NCBI RefSeq assembly: GCF_000447205.1
Contig: NZ_AUWY01000108.1
Coordinates: 1-64,000, forward strand
DNA: 64,000 bases
Origin: Sphingobium ummariense RL-3
GTDB taxonomy: Bacteria; Pseudomonadota; Alphaproteobacteria; Sphingomonadales; Sphingomonadaceae
Reading direction: 5' to 3'
Part shown: in pieces, positions 1 to 7,889 of the stretch
How positions within the stretch are numbered: the first letter of the stretch is position 1
How the letters are laid out: each line of letters starts with the position of its first letter
Program-made: the position numbers and the translations under genes
The notes under the pieces: model-generated
Told to the model about the DNA's origin: nothing
The model's input: only the letters and a program-made list of their open reading frames with translations
Database searches by the model: none

Positions 1-622
1 CCACCGCAGCCATCTCGGCGCGGCGATCGGCGATGGCGGCGCGGAGCTGGTCGGGCTCGAGCGCCTGGCTCGGGCGCGCGCTGCCCGACGCCAGGCGTGC
101 GGTCACGGTCTTCTGCAGGTCGTCGAGGCTGGCATCGAGCAGGTCGAGCTGCCGGAGCCGGCGTTCTCCATAATAGAGATCGACCCAGGCGAGGGCGGTC
201 TCGAGCCGCACGTTGCGGCCTTCGACCAGCTCGCCCGCCTCGGCGATACCGATATCGGCCGCGGCGCGCGCGGCGCGTGCATGGCGCTTGGCGAGATTGG
301 GGAAGGTCTGGCTGAACCCGATCGTCGCCATAGTGAAATCGTCGCGCGTGAAGCTGCCGGCATTGGGGCCGCTCACCGGGAAGTTCTGCAGGCCCAGGTC
401 GAGCGTCGGATCGGGCAGGCGATCGGCCGCGACCGCCGAAGAGCGGGCGCCGGCTGTCGCCGCCGCGCGCGCCTTGAGGCTTGGCGCGTTGGCGGCAGCG
501 AGCCTCACTGCCTGCTCGTAGGTGAGCGGGCCGGCCGACACCGGCACGGCCCAGGCGCTCGCAAGCGTCGCACCGATAGAGAGCAACAGGCGTCGCACAG
601 CGCGCCTCGGCATCATGATCAT
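1..622 (-). CDS. TolC family outer-membrane efflux protein (partial)
   Basis: The minus strand is open from an ATG at 622 to the window edge (207 residues, C-terminus missing). The start has a GAGGGG ribosome site about 9 bases upstream. A signal peptide covers roughly residues 1-31, followed by TYEQAVRLAAANAPSLKAR, typical of the first helix of TolC/CusC-type outer-membrane factors, and by the DPTLDLGLQNFPV and FSQTFPN segments of that family. In copper islands such proteins usually pair with CusBA-type RND pumps, whose genes would lie to the left. The family is clear; the substrate (Cu/Ag or another metal) is inferred from the neighbourhood only. Confidence 0.85.
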   Translation of the reverse strand, partial: MIMMPRRAVRRLLLSIGATLASAWAVPVSAGPLTYEQAVRLAAANAPSLKARAAATAGARSSAVAADRLPDPTLDLGLQNFPVSGPNAGSFTRDDFTMATIGFSQTFPNLAKRHARAARAAADIGIAEAGELVEGRNVRLETALAWVDLYYGERRLRQLDLLDASLDDLQKTVTARLASGSARPSQALEPDQLRAAIADRRAEMAAV

Positions 623-685
623 GGATATCATCCCCTCATGACAGAGGCGGCGCGCCAAGATGTGACGCGCCGCTCCGGAGCGGGT

Positions 686-943
686 TTAGCCCTTGTCCGA
701 CCTGACTGCGCCGCGCATGCAGTCGGCGGCGCTTGCCTGCATCATCGCGCAATCGCAGCTGGCCATGTCCCGGCTGTCGGGCACCCATATGCGGACACGC
801 GCAGGGCCAGTCGCCCGCGGACCATATTGCGGCGCCGACCGCCATTCCCAATGGCCTTGCGGCGTGCGGCTCGCGTCGGTTGCAAGCGCAGGCGCGGCGA
901 GACTGAGGGCCGCCACAAGGGCGGCCGGAAGCAGTTTGATCAT
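686..943 (-). CDS. small secreted protein of the copper island
   Basis: An 85-residue protein. I chose the ATG at 943 because a signal peptide (MIKLLPAALVAALSLAAPALA) begins there and AAAGGT lies just upstream; longer in-frame extensions have no export signal at their start. The mature part has a W-rich segment (HWEWRS) and a Cys/Met cluster, SCDCAMMQASAADCM, that could bind a soft metal. I do not recognise a family. It lies between the TolC gene and another small exported protein with a DC-MAMM cluster, on the same strand, so a periplasmic copper-binding role is a reasonable guess and not proven. Confidence 0.7.
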   Translation of the reverse strand: MIKLLPAALVAALSLAAPALATDASRTPQGHWEWRSAPQYGPRATGPARVRIWVPDSRDMASCDCAMMQASAADCMRGAVRSDKG

Positions 944-1020
944 CACGAAAACCTTTGACTGAAAAGAAGGAAACCGGGCGCGCACGCATCGATCGATGCG
1001 CGCAGCCCGTGCTCGTTCAA

Positions 1021-1383
1021 TCAGGCAAGGCTGGTGGGAGGATCCGGCTCGGGCGCAACCGCCTTGCCGGTCAATATCGTGTCGGTCGTCCAGAAGCTGG
1101 GCGCGTCGTAGAGACGCGCAGGCGCAACGCCGCCTGCCAGGTCCGCTGCGACCAGCGGGATCACGCACCCCATCGCGGCGATGCAATCGAGCGTCAGGCC
1201 CTTGCAGGGCTTTTCGCTGGGCGCAGGCTGCTGCTTGGCCATCATCGCCATGCAGTCCGCATCCATGCCCTTGGCCAGCGGCGCGCCTGCCGCCTGCGGC
1301 ACGCTGTGCGCGGCCGCCATCTGGGCTCCGAAGAGACCGGACAGCGCTCCGATGACGAGCAGGAGGGCGAGCAGGCGTTTCAC
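1021..1383 (-). CDS. small exported Cys/Met-containing protein
   Basis: A 120-residue protein with a clear Sec signal peptide (residues 1-25, ending AQMAAA). The mature part holds DADCMAMMAK, PCKGLTLDC and CIAAMGC, a spacing of Cys and Met that suits soft-metal binding. It resembles the small hypothetical proteins carried beside cop operons in sphingomonads, but I cannot name a family. It is the first of three leftward genes (this one, 943-686, and the TolC gene), with a 77-base gap to the next. Role inferred: periplasmic copper handling or accessory to the efflux system. Confidence 0.72.
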   Translation of the reverse strand: MKRLLALLLVIGALSGLFGAQMAAAHSVPQAAGAPLAKGMDADCMAMMAKQQPAPSEKPCKGLTLDCIAAMGCVIPLVAADLAGGVAPARLYDAPSFWTTDTILTGKAVAPEPDPPTSLA

Positions 1384-1539
1384 GGGCCTCGATATCTAGC
1401 GGGTTTCGCGGGCGCAGCCAACCAAAGTCTCGCGCCGCGCGGATTTTGAAGTGCTGACGGCTGATTCCGTCAACTCCGCGTCAATAAAGATCCGGCCCGG
1501 GGAAGAAGATCGGCTGCGGCCTCTACGTATATCGAGGCT

Positions 1540-1571
1540 GGACCCGGGACCGTAGTCCCAAGCCTGAAGAG
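1540..1571 (+). promoter_or_regulatory. MerR-type operator/promoter upstream of 1627
   Basis: The near-perfect palindrome GGGACCGTAGTCCC (1546-1559) sits between a TGGACC box (1539-1544 region) and a weak -10, the layout of MerR-family promoters with long spacers. Its half-sites match GGACC..GGTCC seen upstream of the merR gene at 2124. The -10 is poor, so the exact promoter is uncertain. Confidence 0.5.
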
Positions 1572-1626
1572 ACGCTCTTCCCCTCGGCAAAGTCCGGGCG
1601 GTGGCTTACCATCCAAGGAGGTGAAT

Positions 1627-1983
1627 ATGGTCAGAAAAACTCTCATGGTCGCGCTTGCCGGCATTTCGATGCTTGCTGCCGTCCCCGCTATGGCCCAGGG
1701 CATCGGGCACAGCCTGTTCATGCGCGGCTCGATCGTCGACACGGGCAGCAACGGCACGGTCGTCTGCATCGGCAAGGCCGATGGCGCCGAGGTCGGCCAG
1801 AAGCTCGAGGTCTATCGCGTCGTGACCCATCCGGGTCCGTCCAAGGGCGTGGCGCCGACCTATCACCGCCAGCTCGTCGGCCATGTGACGATCGACCATA
1901 TCTTTGACGATCACTTCGCGCACGTGTCCGTCGCCGACGGCACGCCTGCCAGGCACGACATCGTCGAGCTTCGCAAGAACTGA
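1627..1983 (+). CDS. small periplasmic protein, unknown family
   Basis: A 118-residue protein starting at ATG 1627, which has AAGGAGG five bases upstream; the in-frame GTG at 1621 lies inside that ribosome site. A signal peptide covers about residues 1-23 (ending AMAQ). The rest looks like a small beta-barrel: SIVDTGSNGTVVCIG, AEVGQKLEVYRVV, HVTIDHIFDDHFAHVSVADG. One Cys and several His are present but no standard metal motif. It stands alone behind a MerR-type palindrome and before the divergently spaced merR gene, so it is probably metal-induced. Function unknown. Confidence 0.75.
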   Translation: MVRKTLMVALAGISMLAAVPAMAQGIGHSLFMRGSIVDTGSNGTVVCIGKADGAEVGQKLEVYRVVTHPGPSKGVAPTYHRQLVGHVTIDHIFDDHFAHVSVADGTPARHDIVELRKN

Positions 1984-2079
1984 CAAGCCGGTGGCCCGGC
2001 GGCACGGGCTGCCCTGCGACGCGTCGGGGCAGCGGGCCGCCGGCGACGAGGAGACCGTTCGGGGTCAAAGCGAAACCGC

Positions 2080-2111
2080 TTGACCCTGGACCATGGTCCA
2101 ACCGGCATGAT
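2080..2111 (+). promoter_or_regulatory. MerR-type promoter of merR operon
   Basis: TTGACC at 2080-2085 and CATGAT at 2106-2111 are 20 bases apart, with the perfect palindrome GGACCATGGTCC (2088-2099) between them. The stretched spacer with a centred palindrome is the hallmark of MerR-family activated promoters. It lies 13 bases before the merR start at 2124, so the regulator is probably autoregulated. Confidence 0.75.
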
Positions 2112-2123
2112 CGAGCGGATGAC

Positions 2124-2603
2124 ATGGGCAATTTCAAGATCGGCGAACTGGCCGCGGCCGCAGGCGTGGGGCGGGATACGATCCGCTATTATGAGCGGAT
2201 GGGCCTGCTGCGCGAGCCCGCGCGCACGGCAGCGGGCTACAGGCTCTACGACGCGACCGACCTCGAGCGCGTCAATTTCATCCGCTCGGCGCAGGAGCTT
2301 GGTTTCACACTCGAACAGGCCCGGCAGCTGCTGGCACTCAGGGCGTCGGACACCGCGCATGCCCAGGCCGTGCTCGATATCACGCTTGCCAAGATCGCGG
2401 ACGCCGAAGCCCGGCTCGAGCGCCTGTCGGATATCCGCGACATGCTGCGGATGCTCGCCGACGAATGCCCGGGCGAAGTGCCGGTCTCCGATTGCCCGAT
2501 CCTCGCCTTCCTGACGGCGCGGCGGAAAGACCAGCAGCATAACAAGAAACATCAGGCAGCGCAGGACGAACGATCACCACGAGCGAAAGGGGTTTTGTCA
2601 TGA
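2124..2603 (+). CDS. MerR family heavy-metal regulator
   Basis: A 159-residue transcription factor. The N-terminus is a MerR winged helix (KIGELAAAAGVGRDTIRYYE), followed by a dimerisation helix and a metal loop with two cysteines, CPGEVPVSDC. The Cys spacing is C-x8-C, one residue longer than the C-x7-C of CueR, and the residue aligned with CueR Ser77 is not Cys, which in known members goes with monovalent metals. So it senses Cu(I)-like ions or a related metal; the sequence does not settle which. The stop overlaps the next gene (ATGA), making this the first gene of an operon of lipoproteins and redox proteins. Confidence 0.9.
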   Translation: MGNFKIGELAAAAGVGRDTIRYYERMGLLREPARTAAGYRLYDATDLERVNFIRSAQELGFTLEQARQLLALRASDTAHAQAVLDITLAKIADAEARLERLSDIRDMLRMLADECPGEVPVSDCPILAFLTARRKDQQHNKKHQAAQDERSPRAKGVLS

Positions 2604-2821
2604 AGAAAATGCGTTTGATCGCCGTCCTCACGCCGGCGCTGCTTCTAGGCGCCTGTGTGACCACGCGGCCGACCTCGGCGCAGGTCGAGAGTTGCCGGGC
2701 GATGGAGGGCAATATGGGTCTCCAGACGCCGCATGATCATGGCGAGATGAAGGGGCAGGGGCGCAACCCGATGAACCTCTCGCACGACCGGTGTCTCCGG
2801 ATTCTGCGCAGCGCGCAATGA
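2600..2821 (+). CDS. small lipoprotein
   Basis: A 73-residue lipoprotein: basic N-terminus (MKKMR), hydrophobic stretch and lipobox LLGAC, giving a lipidated Cys near residue 19. The mature part holds two further Cys and a HDHGEMKG segment. It overlaps the merR stop by four bases, so it is translationally coupled to the regulator. No named family is recognised. Likely an envelope metal-binding accessory protein. Confidence 0.72.
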   Translation: MKKMRLIAVLTPALLLGACVTTRPTSAQVESCRAMEGNMGLQTPHDHGEMKGQGRNPMNLSHDRCLRILRSAQ

Positions 2822-2880
2822 GCCGGTCCGGACGCCAGGGATGGCGCCCGGACACAGTTTTCAAGCCAAGGAGCAAAGCC

Positions 2881-3201
2881 ATGATCGACCATGCGAAGAA
2901 AGCCCTTCCACTTGTCGGCGGAAGCCTGTTGCTGGCGCTCGCGCTTTCGGGCTGCGACCGCCAGGCCGACCAGACGGTGCCGCCCGCGGCGAACAGCGTC
3001 GCCGCCACCCCGGTCCTGACCGACAGCGGCAACGCTGCAGACGCGGCGCCGATGGACGCGATGAGCAACCAGGCCGAGATGGAGCGGCATCACCGTCAGG
3101 CGATGGACCATGACGCGATGCGCGCCGGGGCCGGCAACCAGACCGCGCCGGCACCCGATCCCGCGCCGGGCAATGCGGCGATGCCGATGAAGGATATGTA
3201 G
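2881..3201 (+). CDS. Met/His-rich lipoprotein
   Basis: A 106-residue protein beginning at ATG 2881 with AAGGAG eight bases upstream. A hydrophobic segment ends in the lipobox LALSGC (Cys near residue 24). The mature part is rich in Ala, Pro, Met and His (MERHHRQAMDHDAM, ending MPMKDM), a composition common among periplasmic copper-binding proteins. It lies between the small lipoprotein and the reductase-ferredoxin gene, probably in one operon. Specific function unknown. Confidence 0.72.
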   Translation: MIDHAKKALPLVGGSLLLALALSGCDRQADQTVPPAANSVAATPVLTDSGNAADAAPMDAMSNQAEMERHHRQAMDHDAMRAGAGNQTAPAPDPAPGNAAMPMKDM

Positions 3202-3224
3202 GCTCGCACACTAAGGGGATGAGG

Positions 3225-5135
3225 ATGTCCAGGCGGATCAGCCTTCGACGCTTGAGCCTCGGCTGCGCAATCGCTCTCAGCCTGTCCGCGAGCGCGGGCG
3301 CGCAGGAGGGCGAGGATCATGCCGCGCATCATGGCGCAGGCATGCCGGCCGGCGGGGGCATGTCCGCACCGGCAGAGCCGGGGTCGTCGGACATGGCGAA
3401 GATGATGAACCCCATGATGGATCGCATGATCAATGGGGAAGGGGAGAATGAGCACGGCCACGAATCGCGCCGGACCGGCTTCATCTCGCAGCTGCTCGCC
3501 TTTCCCGCGCTTGACGAAGCGGCAAGGCAGCGGGTCGCTGCGCAGGCCGGCGAACGGGTAAGCACGGGTCTGGCGATGATCAACGCCGCCTCGGCCGACG
3601 GCGCGCGTGCGACCACGGTCTCGGCCCGGCTCGATGCGGCGCGGCGCCTGCGCGAGGGAACCGACCTGTTCCGCTCCGGCACCGCCGCGCAGGGCGCGAT
3701 CGGGGGCTTGCAGCCGCCCCGGGAGGTCGGGCTTGCCTGGCTGCGCGATCAGCTCGACATCGACCAGGCCGCGCCCGGCCATGCCGATCACTGGTTCGGC
3801 ATCTCGCCCTCGCACCTCCTTCTCATGCTGTTCCTGGGGCTGGTGAGCGCCACGCTTATCGCGCTGCAGATCTTCCGCCTGCGGCGGATCGGGGCGATCG
3901 CCGGCGGTGTCGCCACCGCCAAGGTTCCAGCAAAGCCGGAGCCGAAGGCTGCCCCTCCCGCTACCAGGGTTGCGCCCGCGCCTGCACCCGTTGCCGACAG
4001 CGCCGGGCTCGCGCCGAGCAATGCGGCCGCACCCGCTGGGGCGTCGCTGCGCAAGCCCAAAAGCTGGGCGGGGCAGCTGCGCGTGGTCCAGATCGTGCGA
4101 GAGACGCCGAGCGTGCTGACCTTCCGGCTCGCGGACCCGACCGCCGACCGGCTGCCGTTCGACTTCCTGCCGGGCCAGTTCCTGCAGGTCGAGGTAGAGC
4201 CCGAAGCGGGCAAGACCGCGCGCCGTTCCTACACGATCGCCTCTTCGCCGACCCAGCGGGCCTATGTCGAACTGACGGTCAAGCGCGAGGAGCAGGGCGT
4301 GGTCTCGCGATACCTGCACGACAAGGTCGTCGCCGACGATCTGCTGAAGGTCAGCGGACCGTTCGGCGCCTTCACCTTCACGGGAACGGATGCCCAGAGC
4401 ATCGTGCTGATCGCGGGCGGGGTCGGCATCACCCCGATGATGTCGGTGCTGCGCTATCTCACCGACACCGCGTGGAAGGGTGATATCTTCTTCTTCTACG
4501 GCGCACGGTCGACCGAGGAATTCGTGTTCCGCGACGAGCTCGAGCGGCTCGAACGCCGTTTTCCCAACCTCCATGTCGTCGCCGCGATGCAGCGCGCGCC
4601 CGGCACCGTCTGGATGGGCCCCGAAGGGCCGATCACGCGCGAGATGATCCTGGCCGCGGTGCCGGAGATCGCGAGCCGGCGCATCCATATGTGCGGCCCG
4701 CCGGCGATGATGGGCGCGATGCGCGGCGTGCTGGCGGAACTCGGCGTCCCCGACGCGCAGCTGCACACCGAGGCGTTCGGTCCGGCCTCGCTGCCGGCCG
4801 ACCACGAGGATCTCGAGGTCAAGCCCGCGCCCCCGCCAGCGGATAAGCCGGCCCCGAGCGCCGAGGTGGCGCCGAGCACGGTGACCTTCTCCGTGTCGGG
4901 GGTGTCGGCGGCCTTGCCCGCGGACGAGACCGTGCTGGAGGCGGCCGAGGGCGCGGGCGTCGAGATCCCCTATGCATGCCGTGCGGGCACATGCGGCGCC
5001 TGCGTGGTCAAGCTGCTGCAGGGCGAAGTGACGATGGAGGTCGAATCCGGCCTTGCGCCCGCCGACAAGGCGCAAGGCTATGTGCTCGCGTGCCAGGCGA
5101 AGGGGACGGGCACGCCGCTCGTGGTCGAAGCCTGA
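3225..5135 (+). CDS. membrane-anchored flavin reductase-ferredoxin fusion with Met/His-rich N-terminus
   Basis: A 636-residue multidomain redox protein. In order: signal-like segment (1-27), a Met/His-rich region (GEDHAAHHGAGM, MAKMMNPMMDRM), an extracytoplasmic helical region, one membrane helix near 198-218 followed by basic residues, an Ala/Pro linker, an FNR-type FAD/NAD(P) reductase (about 284-525; RRSYTIASSP for FAD, GGVGITPMMS for NAD(P), MCGPPAMM) and a plant-type 2Fe-2S ferredoxin (about 550-636; CRAGTCGAC plus a later Cys). The expected topology puts the N-terminus in the periplasm and the reductase inside. ATG 3225 is preferred over 3219 because the AGGGG site then has proper spacing. 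It overlaps the cytochrome b gene by one base. NAD(P)H oxidation feeding that cytochrome is inferred. Confidence 0.85.
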   Translation: MSRRISLRRLSLGCAIALSLSASAGAQEGEDHAAHHGAGMPAGGGMSAPAEPGSSDMAKMMNPMMDRMINGEGENEHGHESRRTGFISQLLAFPALDEAARQRVAAQAGERVSTGLAMINAASADGARATTVSARLDAARRLREGTDLFRSGTAAQGAIGGLQPPREVGLAWLRDQLDIDQAAPGHADHWFGISPSHLLLMLFLGLVSATLIALQIFRLRRIGAIAGGVATAKVPAKPEPKAAPPATRVAPAPAPVADSAGLAPSNAAAPAGASLRKPKSWAGQLRVVQIVRETPSVLTFRLADPTADRLPFDFLPGQFLQVEVEPEAGKTARRSYTIASSPTQRAYVELTVKREEQGVVSRYLHDKVVADDLLKVSGPFGAFTFTGTDAQSIVLIAGGVGITPMMSVLRYLTDTAWKGDIFFFYGARSTEEFVFRDELERLERRFPNLHVVAAMQRAPGTVWMGPEGPITREMILAAVPEIASRRIHMCGPPAMMGAMRGVLAELGVPDAQLHTEAFGPASLPADHEDLEVKPAPPPADKPAPSAEVAPSTVTFSVSGVSAALPADETVLEAAEGAGVEIPYACRAGTCGACVVKLLQGEVTMEVESGLAPADKAQGYVLACQAKGTGTPLVVEA

Positions 5136-5863
5136 TGCGCGAACGCAGCGACATTGCCGTGGGCCTGCTGGTCGCGTTCCTGCTGCTGTTCCCGTTCGGC
5201 TATCTCGTGCATGTGTCGCCCCGCTTTCCGGGTAGCCTGGCCGGCGGGATCATCGGGATCGCAGCGCTCGTGCTGATGCTGCTGACGCTTCCTTATGTCG
5301 CGGCCAAGCACATCGCCTGGGTCGACAAGGCGCTCTCCCGGGTCGTCAGCAAGCCAACCCTGCTCGCCATCCACATCTATGCCGGCGTGCTGGCGCCGAT
5401 CCTGGGTCTGGTCCACGCCGCGCACAAGCTCGAAAGCCCGGTCGGCCTGCTTCTGACCGTCCTCCTGCTGATGACGGTCATCACCGGCTTCATCGGCCGC
5501 TACCTGCTTGCCCAGCTTGGTCGGGCGCTGCGCGGACGCAGGTCAGAACTGGCCTCGCTTCGCGCCGCCTTCCTCGAGGAGCCGGCGGCGCCGACGCAGG
5601 CCGATACCGCAGCCCCGCCGCTGTCGGGCTGGAAGCGCTATCTGTTCGTCGCCGGGGATGCGTCCGCGGGCCAGCGCCCCCAGGACAAGGCGGGGATCGC
5701 CGCAGCGCTGGCCGATACCGAATTCGCGATCCGTGCCGAAGAGGCAACCAACACCCTGTTCGCGCGGTGGCGGTTCCTGCACATCCTGCTGGGCTGTCTC
5801 ATCTTCGCGCTGCTCGCGCTCCACGTCGGCGCGGCGATCTATTACGGGCTGCGCTGGCTATGA
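5135..5863 (+). CDS. small b-type cytochrome-like membrane protein
   Basis: A 242-residue integral membrane protein whose ATG (5135) overlaps the preceding stop (TGATG). About five membrane helices are visible: near 7-27, 32-52, 72-94, 96-118 and 217-240. Histidines sit in helices as expected for haem ligands (LAIHIYAG with LVHAAHK; RFLHILLG with ALHVGAA), resembling cytochrome b561 or ferric-reductase transmembrane domains. A polar loop of about 90 residues separates the last helix. Position between a reductase-ferredoxin and a multihaem cytochrome c suggests it carries electrons across the membrane. Haem binding is inferred, not shown. Confidence 0.75.
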   Translation: MRERSDIAVGLLVAFLLLFPFGYLVHVSPRFPGSLAGGIIGIAALVLMLLTLPYVAAKHIAWVDKALSRVVSKPTLLAIHIYAGVLAPILGLVHAAHKLESPVGLLLTVLLLMTVITGFIGRYLLAQLGRALRGRRSELASLRAAFLEEPAAPTQADTAAPPLSGWKRYLFVAGDASAGQRPQDKAGIAAALADTEFAIRAEEATNTLFARWRFLHILLGCLIFALLALHVGAAIYYGLRWL

Positions 5864-6582
5864 GCTGGCAGCGTCTTTCCTACGCCGTCTTCATCGCAGC
5901 CCTGCTGGTGATGGTCGCCGCGGTCGCGATCCGGATGCGATCGGACGCGCCGAGGGATGCCGGCCTGGTGGCGCAGCTCGTCTCGCCCGGCCCGCTCTCG
6001 AGCGCGCACCAGTCCTTTGCCGGCCAATGCACGGCCTGCCACACGCCGGGCAAGGGCGTCGAAACCCGGACCTGTCTCACCTGCCATGCGGGCACCAATT
6101 TCGGGACGAAGCAGTCGACGCAGTTCCACGCGAAAGCGACGCAGTGCACCTCCTGCCACGTCGAACATGAGGGAGAGCGCGGCATCATCCGCATGGATCA
6201 CGCCGCGTTGCTCGACATGGCGAAGTGGCGGCAGCCTTTGGCGGGCATGTCGACAAACACTCGAAGCCTGACCCCCGAGACCGCGCTCAATTGCGCGAGC
6301 TGCCATGCGTTCCGCGATCCGCACCAGGGCCTGTTCGGCACCGACTGCGCGAGCTGCCACAAGACCGACAGCTGGAAGATCGCCAATTACCGCCATCCAT
6401 CGGTCAATTCGACGCAGTGCGCCGAGTGCCATAAGGCGCCGCCCAGTCACTTCATGGAGCATTTCAGCATGGTCTCGCAGCGCGCAGCCGGATCGAAGGC
6501 GCGCGTCGACCAATGCTATGCCTGTCACGCCACCGACAGCTTCAACAATATCCGCAAGCGAGGCTGGTATGATCACCATTGA
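5860..6582 (+). CDS. membrane-anchored multihaem (seven CXXCH) cytochrome c
   Basis: A 240-residue protein starting at ATG 5860, four bases inside the previous gene. An N-terminal hydrophobic anchor (about 6-24) is followed by seven CXXCH haem-c sites: CTACH, CLTCH, CTSCH, CASCH, CASCH, CAECH and CYACH. Many other His residues can serve as distal ligands. The arrangement resembles small tetra- to octahaem electron carriers facing the periplasm. As the third gene of the redox operon, it could accept electrons from the cytochrome b and pass them to a periplasmic acceptor such as Cu(II); that acceptor is a guess. Confidence 0.88.
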   Translation: MSWQRLSYAVFIAALLVMVAAVAIRMRSDAPRDAGLVAQLVSPGPLSSAHQSFAGQCTACHTPGKGVETRTCLTCHAGTNFGTKQSTQFHAKATQCTSCHVEHEGERGIIRMDHAALLDMAKWRQPLAGMSTNTRSLTPETALNCASCHAFRDPHQGLFGTDCASCHKTDSWKIANYRHPSVNSTQCAECHKAPPSHFMEHFSMVSQRAAGSKARVDQCYACHATDSFNNIRKRGWYDHH

Positions 6583-7012
6583 GGCCGACTGGCTGAGCGC
6601 CTTCTTCCGGCTCGCCGTGATCGGCCTGGAACTGGCGGGCACGCTGACCATCCTGGTCGGCGCGGGGCTCGCAACCTTTCTGTTTGCGCGGCGGGCGAGG
6701 GCGGGCGACCGAACCGAGGCCTATAGCACGTTCCGCTCGGCGCTCGGCCGCAGCATCCTGCTCGGCCTGGAATTTCTGGTCGCCGGCGACATCGTCAAGT
6801 CGCTGGTGATCAACCCGACGCTCGACGATCTCATCGTGCTGGCCGGGCTTGTGCTGGTGCGGACCTTCCTGAGCATCTCGCTCGGGGTCGAGATCAACGG
6901 TCACTGGCCCTGGGAGGAAACCCGGATGGCGCGGGAGAAGGCGCGTGCGGCGTCGGATGGGTCGCCGGCGACGGCTGAGGCCGCCGGATGCGGCACACCG
7001 CGCAAGGGATAG
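6569..7012 (+). CDS. DUF1622 family membrane protein
   Basis: A 147-residue membrane protein with three predicted helices (about 10-34, 58-80 and 84-106). The segment LGRSILLGLEFLVAGDIV and the downstream ISLGVEINGHWPWE are characteristic of DUF1622, whose function is not established. Start ATG 6569 overlaps the cytochrome c gene by 14 bases, so it belongs to the same operon. The C-terminal 25 residues are polar and poorly conserved-looking. Confidence 0.85.
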   Translation: MITIEADWLSAFFRLAVIGLELAGTLTILVGAGLATFLFARRARAGDRTEAYSTFRSALGRSILLGLEFLVAGDIVKSLVINPTLDDLIVLAGLVLVRTFLSISLGVEINGHWPWEETRMAREKARAASDGSPATAEAAGCGTPRKG

Positions 7013-7026
7013 CCGATGGAGGGTGC

Positions 7027-7467
7027 ATGATGATCGAGAGACGCGAATTGCTGATGGCGGGCGCCGGCCTTGCCGCCGCCGGAACGCTGGCTGCGCCGGC
7101 GGCGGGGCAGCAGCATCGAATGGAAGGGATGGCGATGTCGATGACGGACTGCATCGACGATTGCCTGGCTTCACACCGCATGTGCCTCGAAACCGCCGCC
7201 TGGCTGACGAAGCAAAGCAGCGCGCTGGCGAGCGCGTCGTTGATCGCCATGCTGAACGACTGTGCGGAACTGTGCCAGGCGACAGCCAACTCGATGCTGC
7301 GGGAATCGGCTCTGCACCGCATCCTGTGCCGCGCCTGCGCCGATGCTTGCGAGCGCTGCGCCGAGGAATGCGGGCGTCATAGCGAGGACCAGCGGATCGC
7401 GCGTTGCTCGGCCACCTGCAAGAAATGCGCGGCGAGCTGCCGAATGATGGCGGACATGACCGGCTGA
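7027..7467 (+). CDS. four-helix-bundle copper storage protein (Csp/DUF326), Tat-exported
   Basis: A 146-residue Cys-rich protein. The start ATG 7027 follows GGAGGGTGC. A twin-arginine signal (RRELLMAGAGLAAAGTLAAP) precedes a bundle with repeated Cys pairs: TDCIDDCLASHRMCLE, LNDCAELCQ, ILCRACADACERCAEECG, RCSATCKKCAASCRMM. Such Cys lining is the signature of Csp proteins, which hold many Cu(I) ions inside the bundle; Csp1 of methanotrophs is likewise Tat-exported. It is the last gene of the redox operon, 14 bases after DUF1622, and would give the operon a direct link to copper. Confidence 0.9.
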   Translation: MMIERRELLMAGAGLAAAGTLAAPAAGQQHRMEGMAMSMTDCIDDCLASHRMCLETAAWLTKQSSALASASLIAMLNDCAELCQATANSMLRESALHRILCRACADACERCAEECGRHSEDQRIARCSATCKKCAASCRMMADMTG

Positions 7468-7598
7468 CCACCCGCTTCGCATATTACGTATACTGCCGGG
7501 TCAGGACCGATACCATCTCAAGGGCAAGCTCCCGGAGGAGCGAGAAACGACCGGATCTGAAGCCGGTCGAACGGAAACCAGACTTGAAGGAATCGATA

Positions 7599-7889
7599 GT
7601 GCGCAAGAAAACGGTAGTTATCACTTCGCTCGCAGCCCTCGGCCTCCTTGCCCTCGGTGCCGGGCCTGTTCTCGCCGATGGCATGCCGTCGGACATGCCG
7701 GATCTCGAGGAGACGCTCAAGGCCAAGCCTGCGCCGGCTCAGTCCGGCACGGCCCATATGGAGGGCATGCGGCACGGCAAGGACCAGATGCACGGTGAGA
7801 TGATGCGAGGCCACCGGATGGCCATGCGGGAATCGGGGAGCCAGGAGGGGGCTTCTGACATGTCGCATCGGTCGGGCGGGGGGTGCTGA
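7599..7889 (+). CDS. small secreted Met/His-rich protein
   Basis: A 96-residue protein starting at GTG 7599, with GAAGGA eight bases upstream. Signal peptide about 1-24 (ending PVLADG). The mature part is rich in Met and His (HMEGMRHGKDQMHGEMMRGHRMAM) and ends in GGGC, all plausible soft-metal ligands. I recognise no family. It is a single gene with its own 130-base upstream region. It probably binds copper in the periplasm. Confidence 0.68.
   Translation: MRKKTVVITSLAALGLLALGAGPVLADGMPSDMPDLEETLKAKPAPAQSGTAHMEGMRHGKDQMHGEMMRGHRMAMRESGSQEGASDMSHRSGGGC

Noticed and set aside
3096..5075. 659-codon open frame on the minus strand opposite the reductase-ferredoxin gene
   Set aside because: Arg/His/Gly-rich product without domains; a mirror of a GC-rich gene on the other strand.
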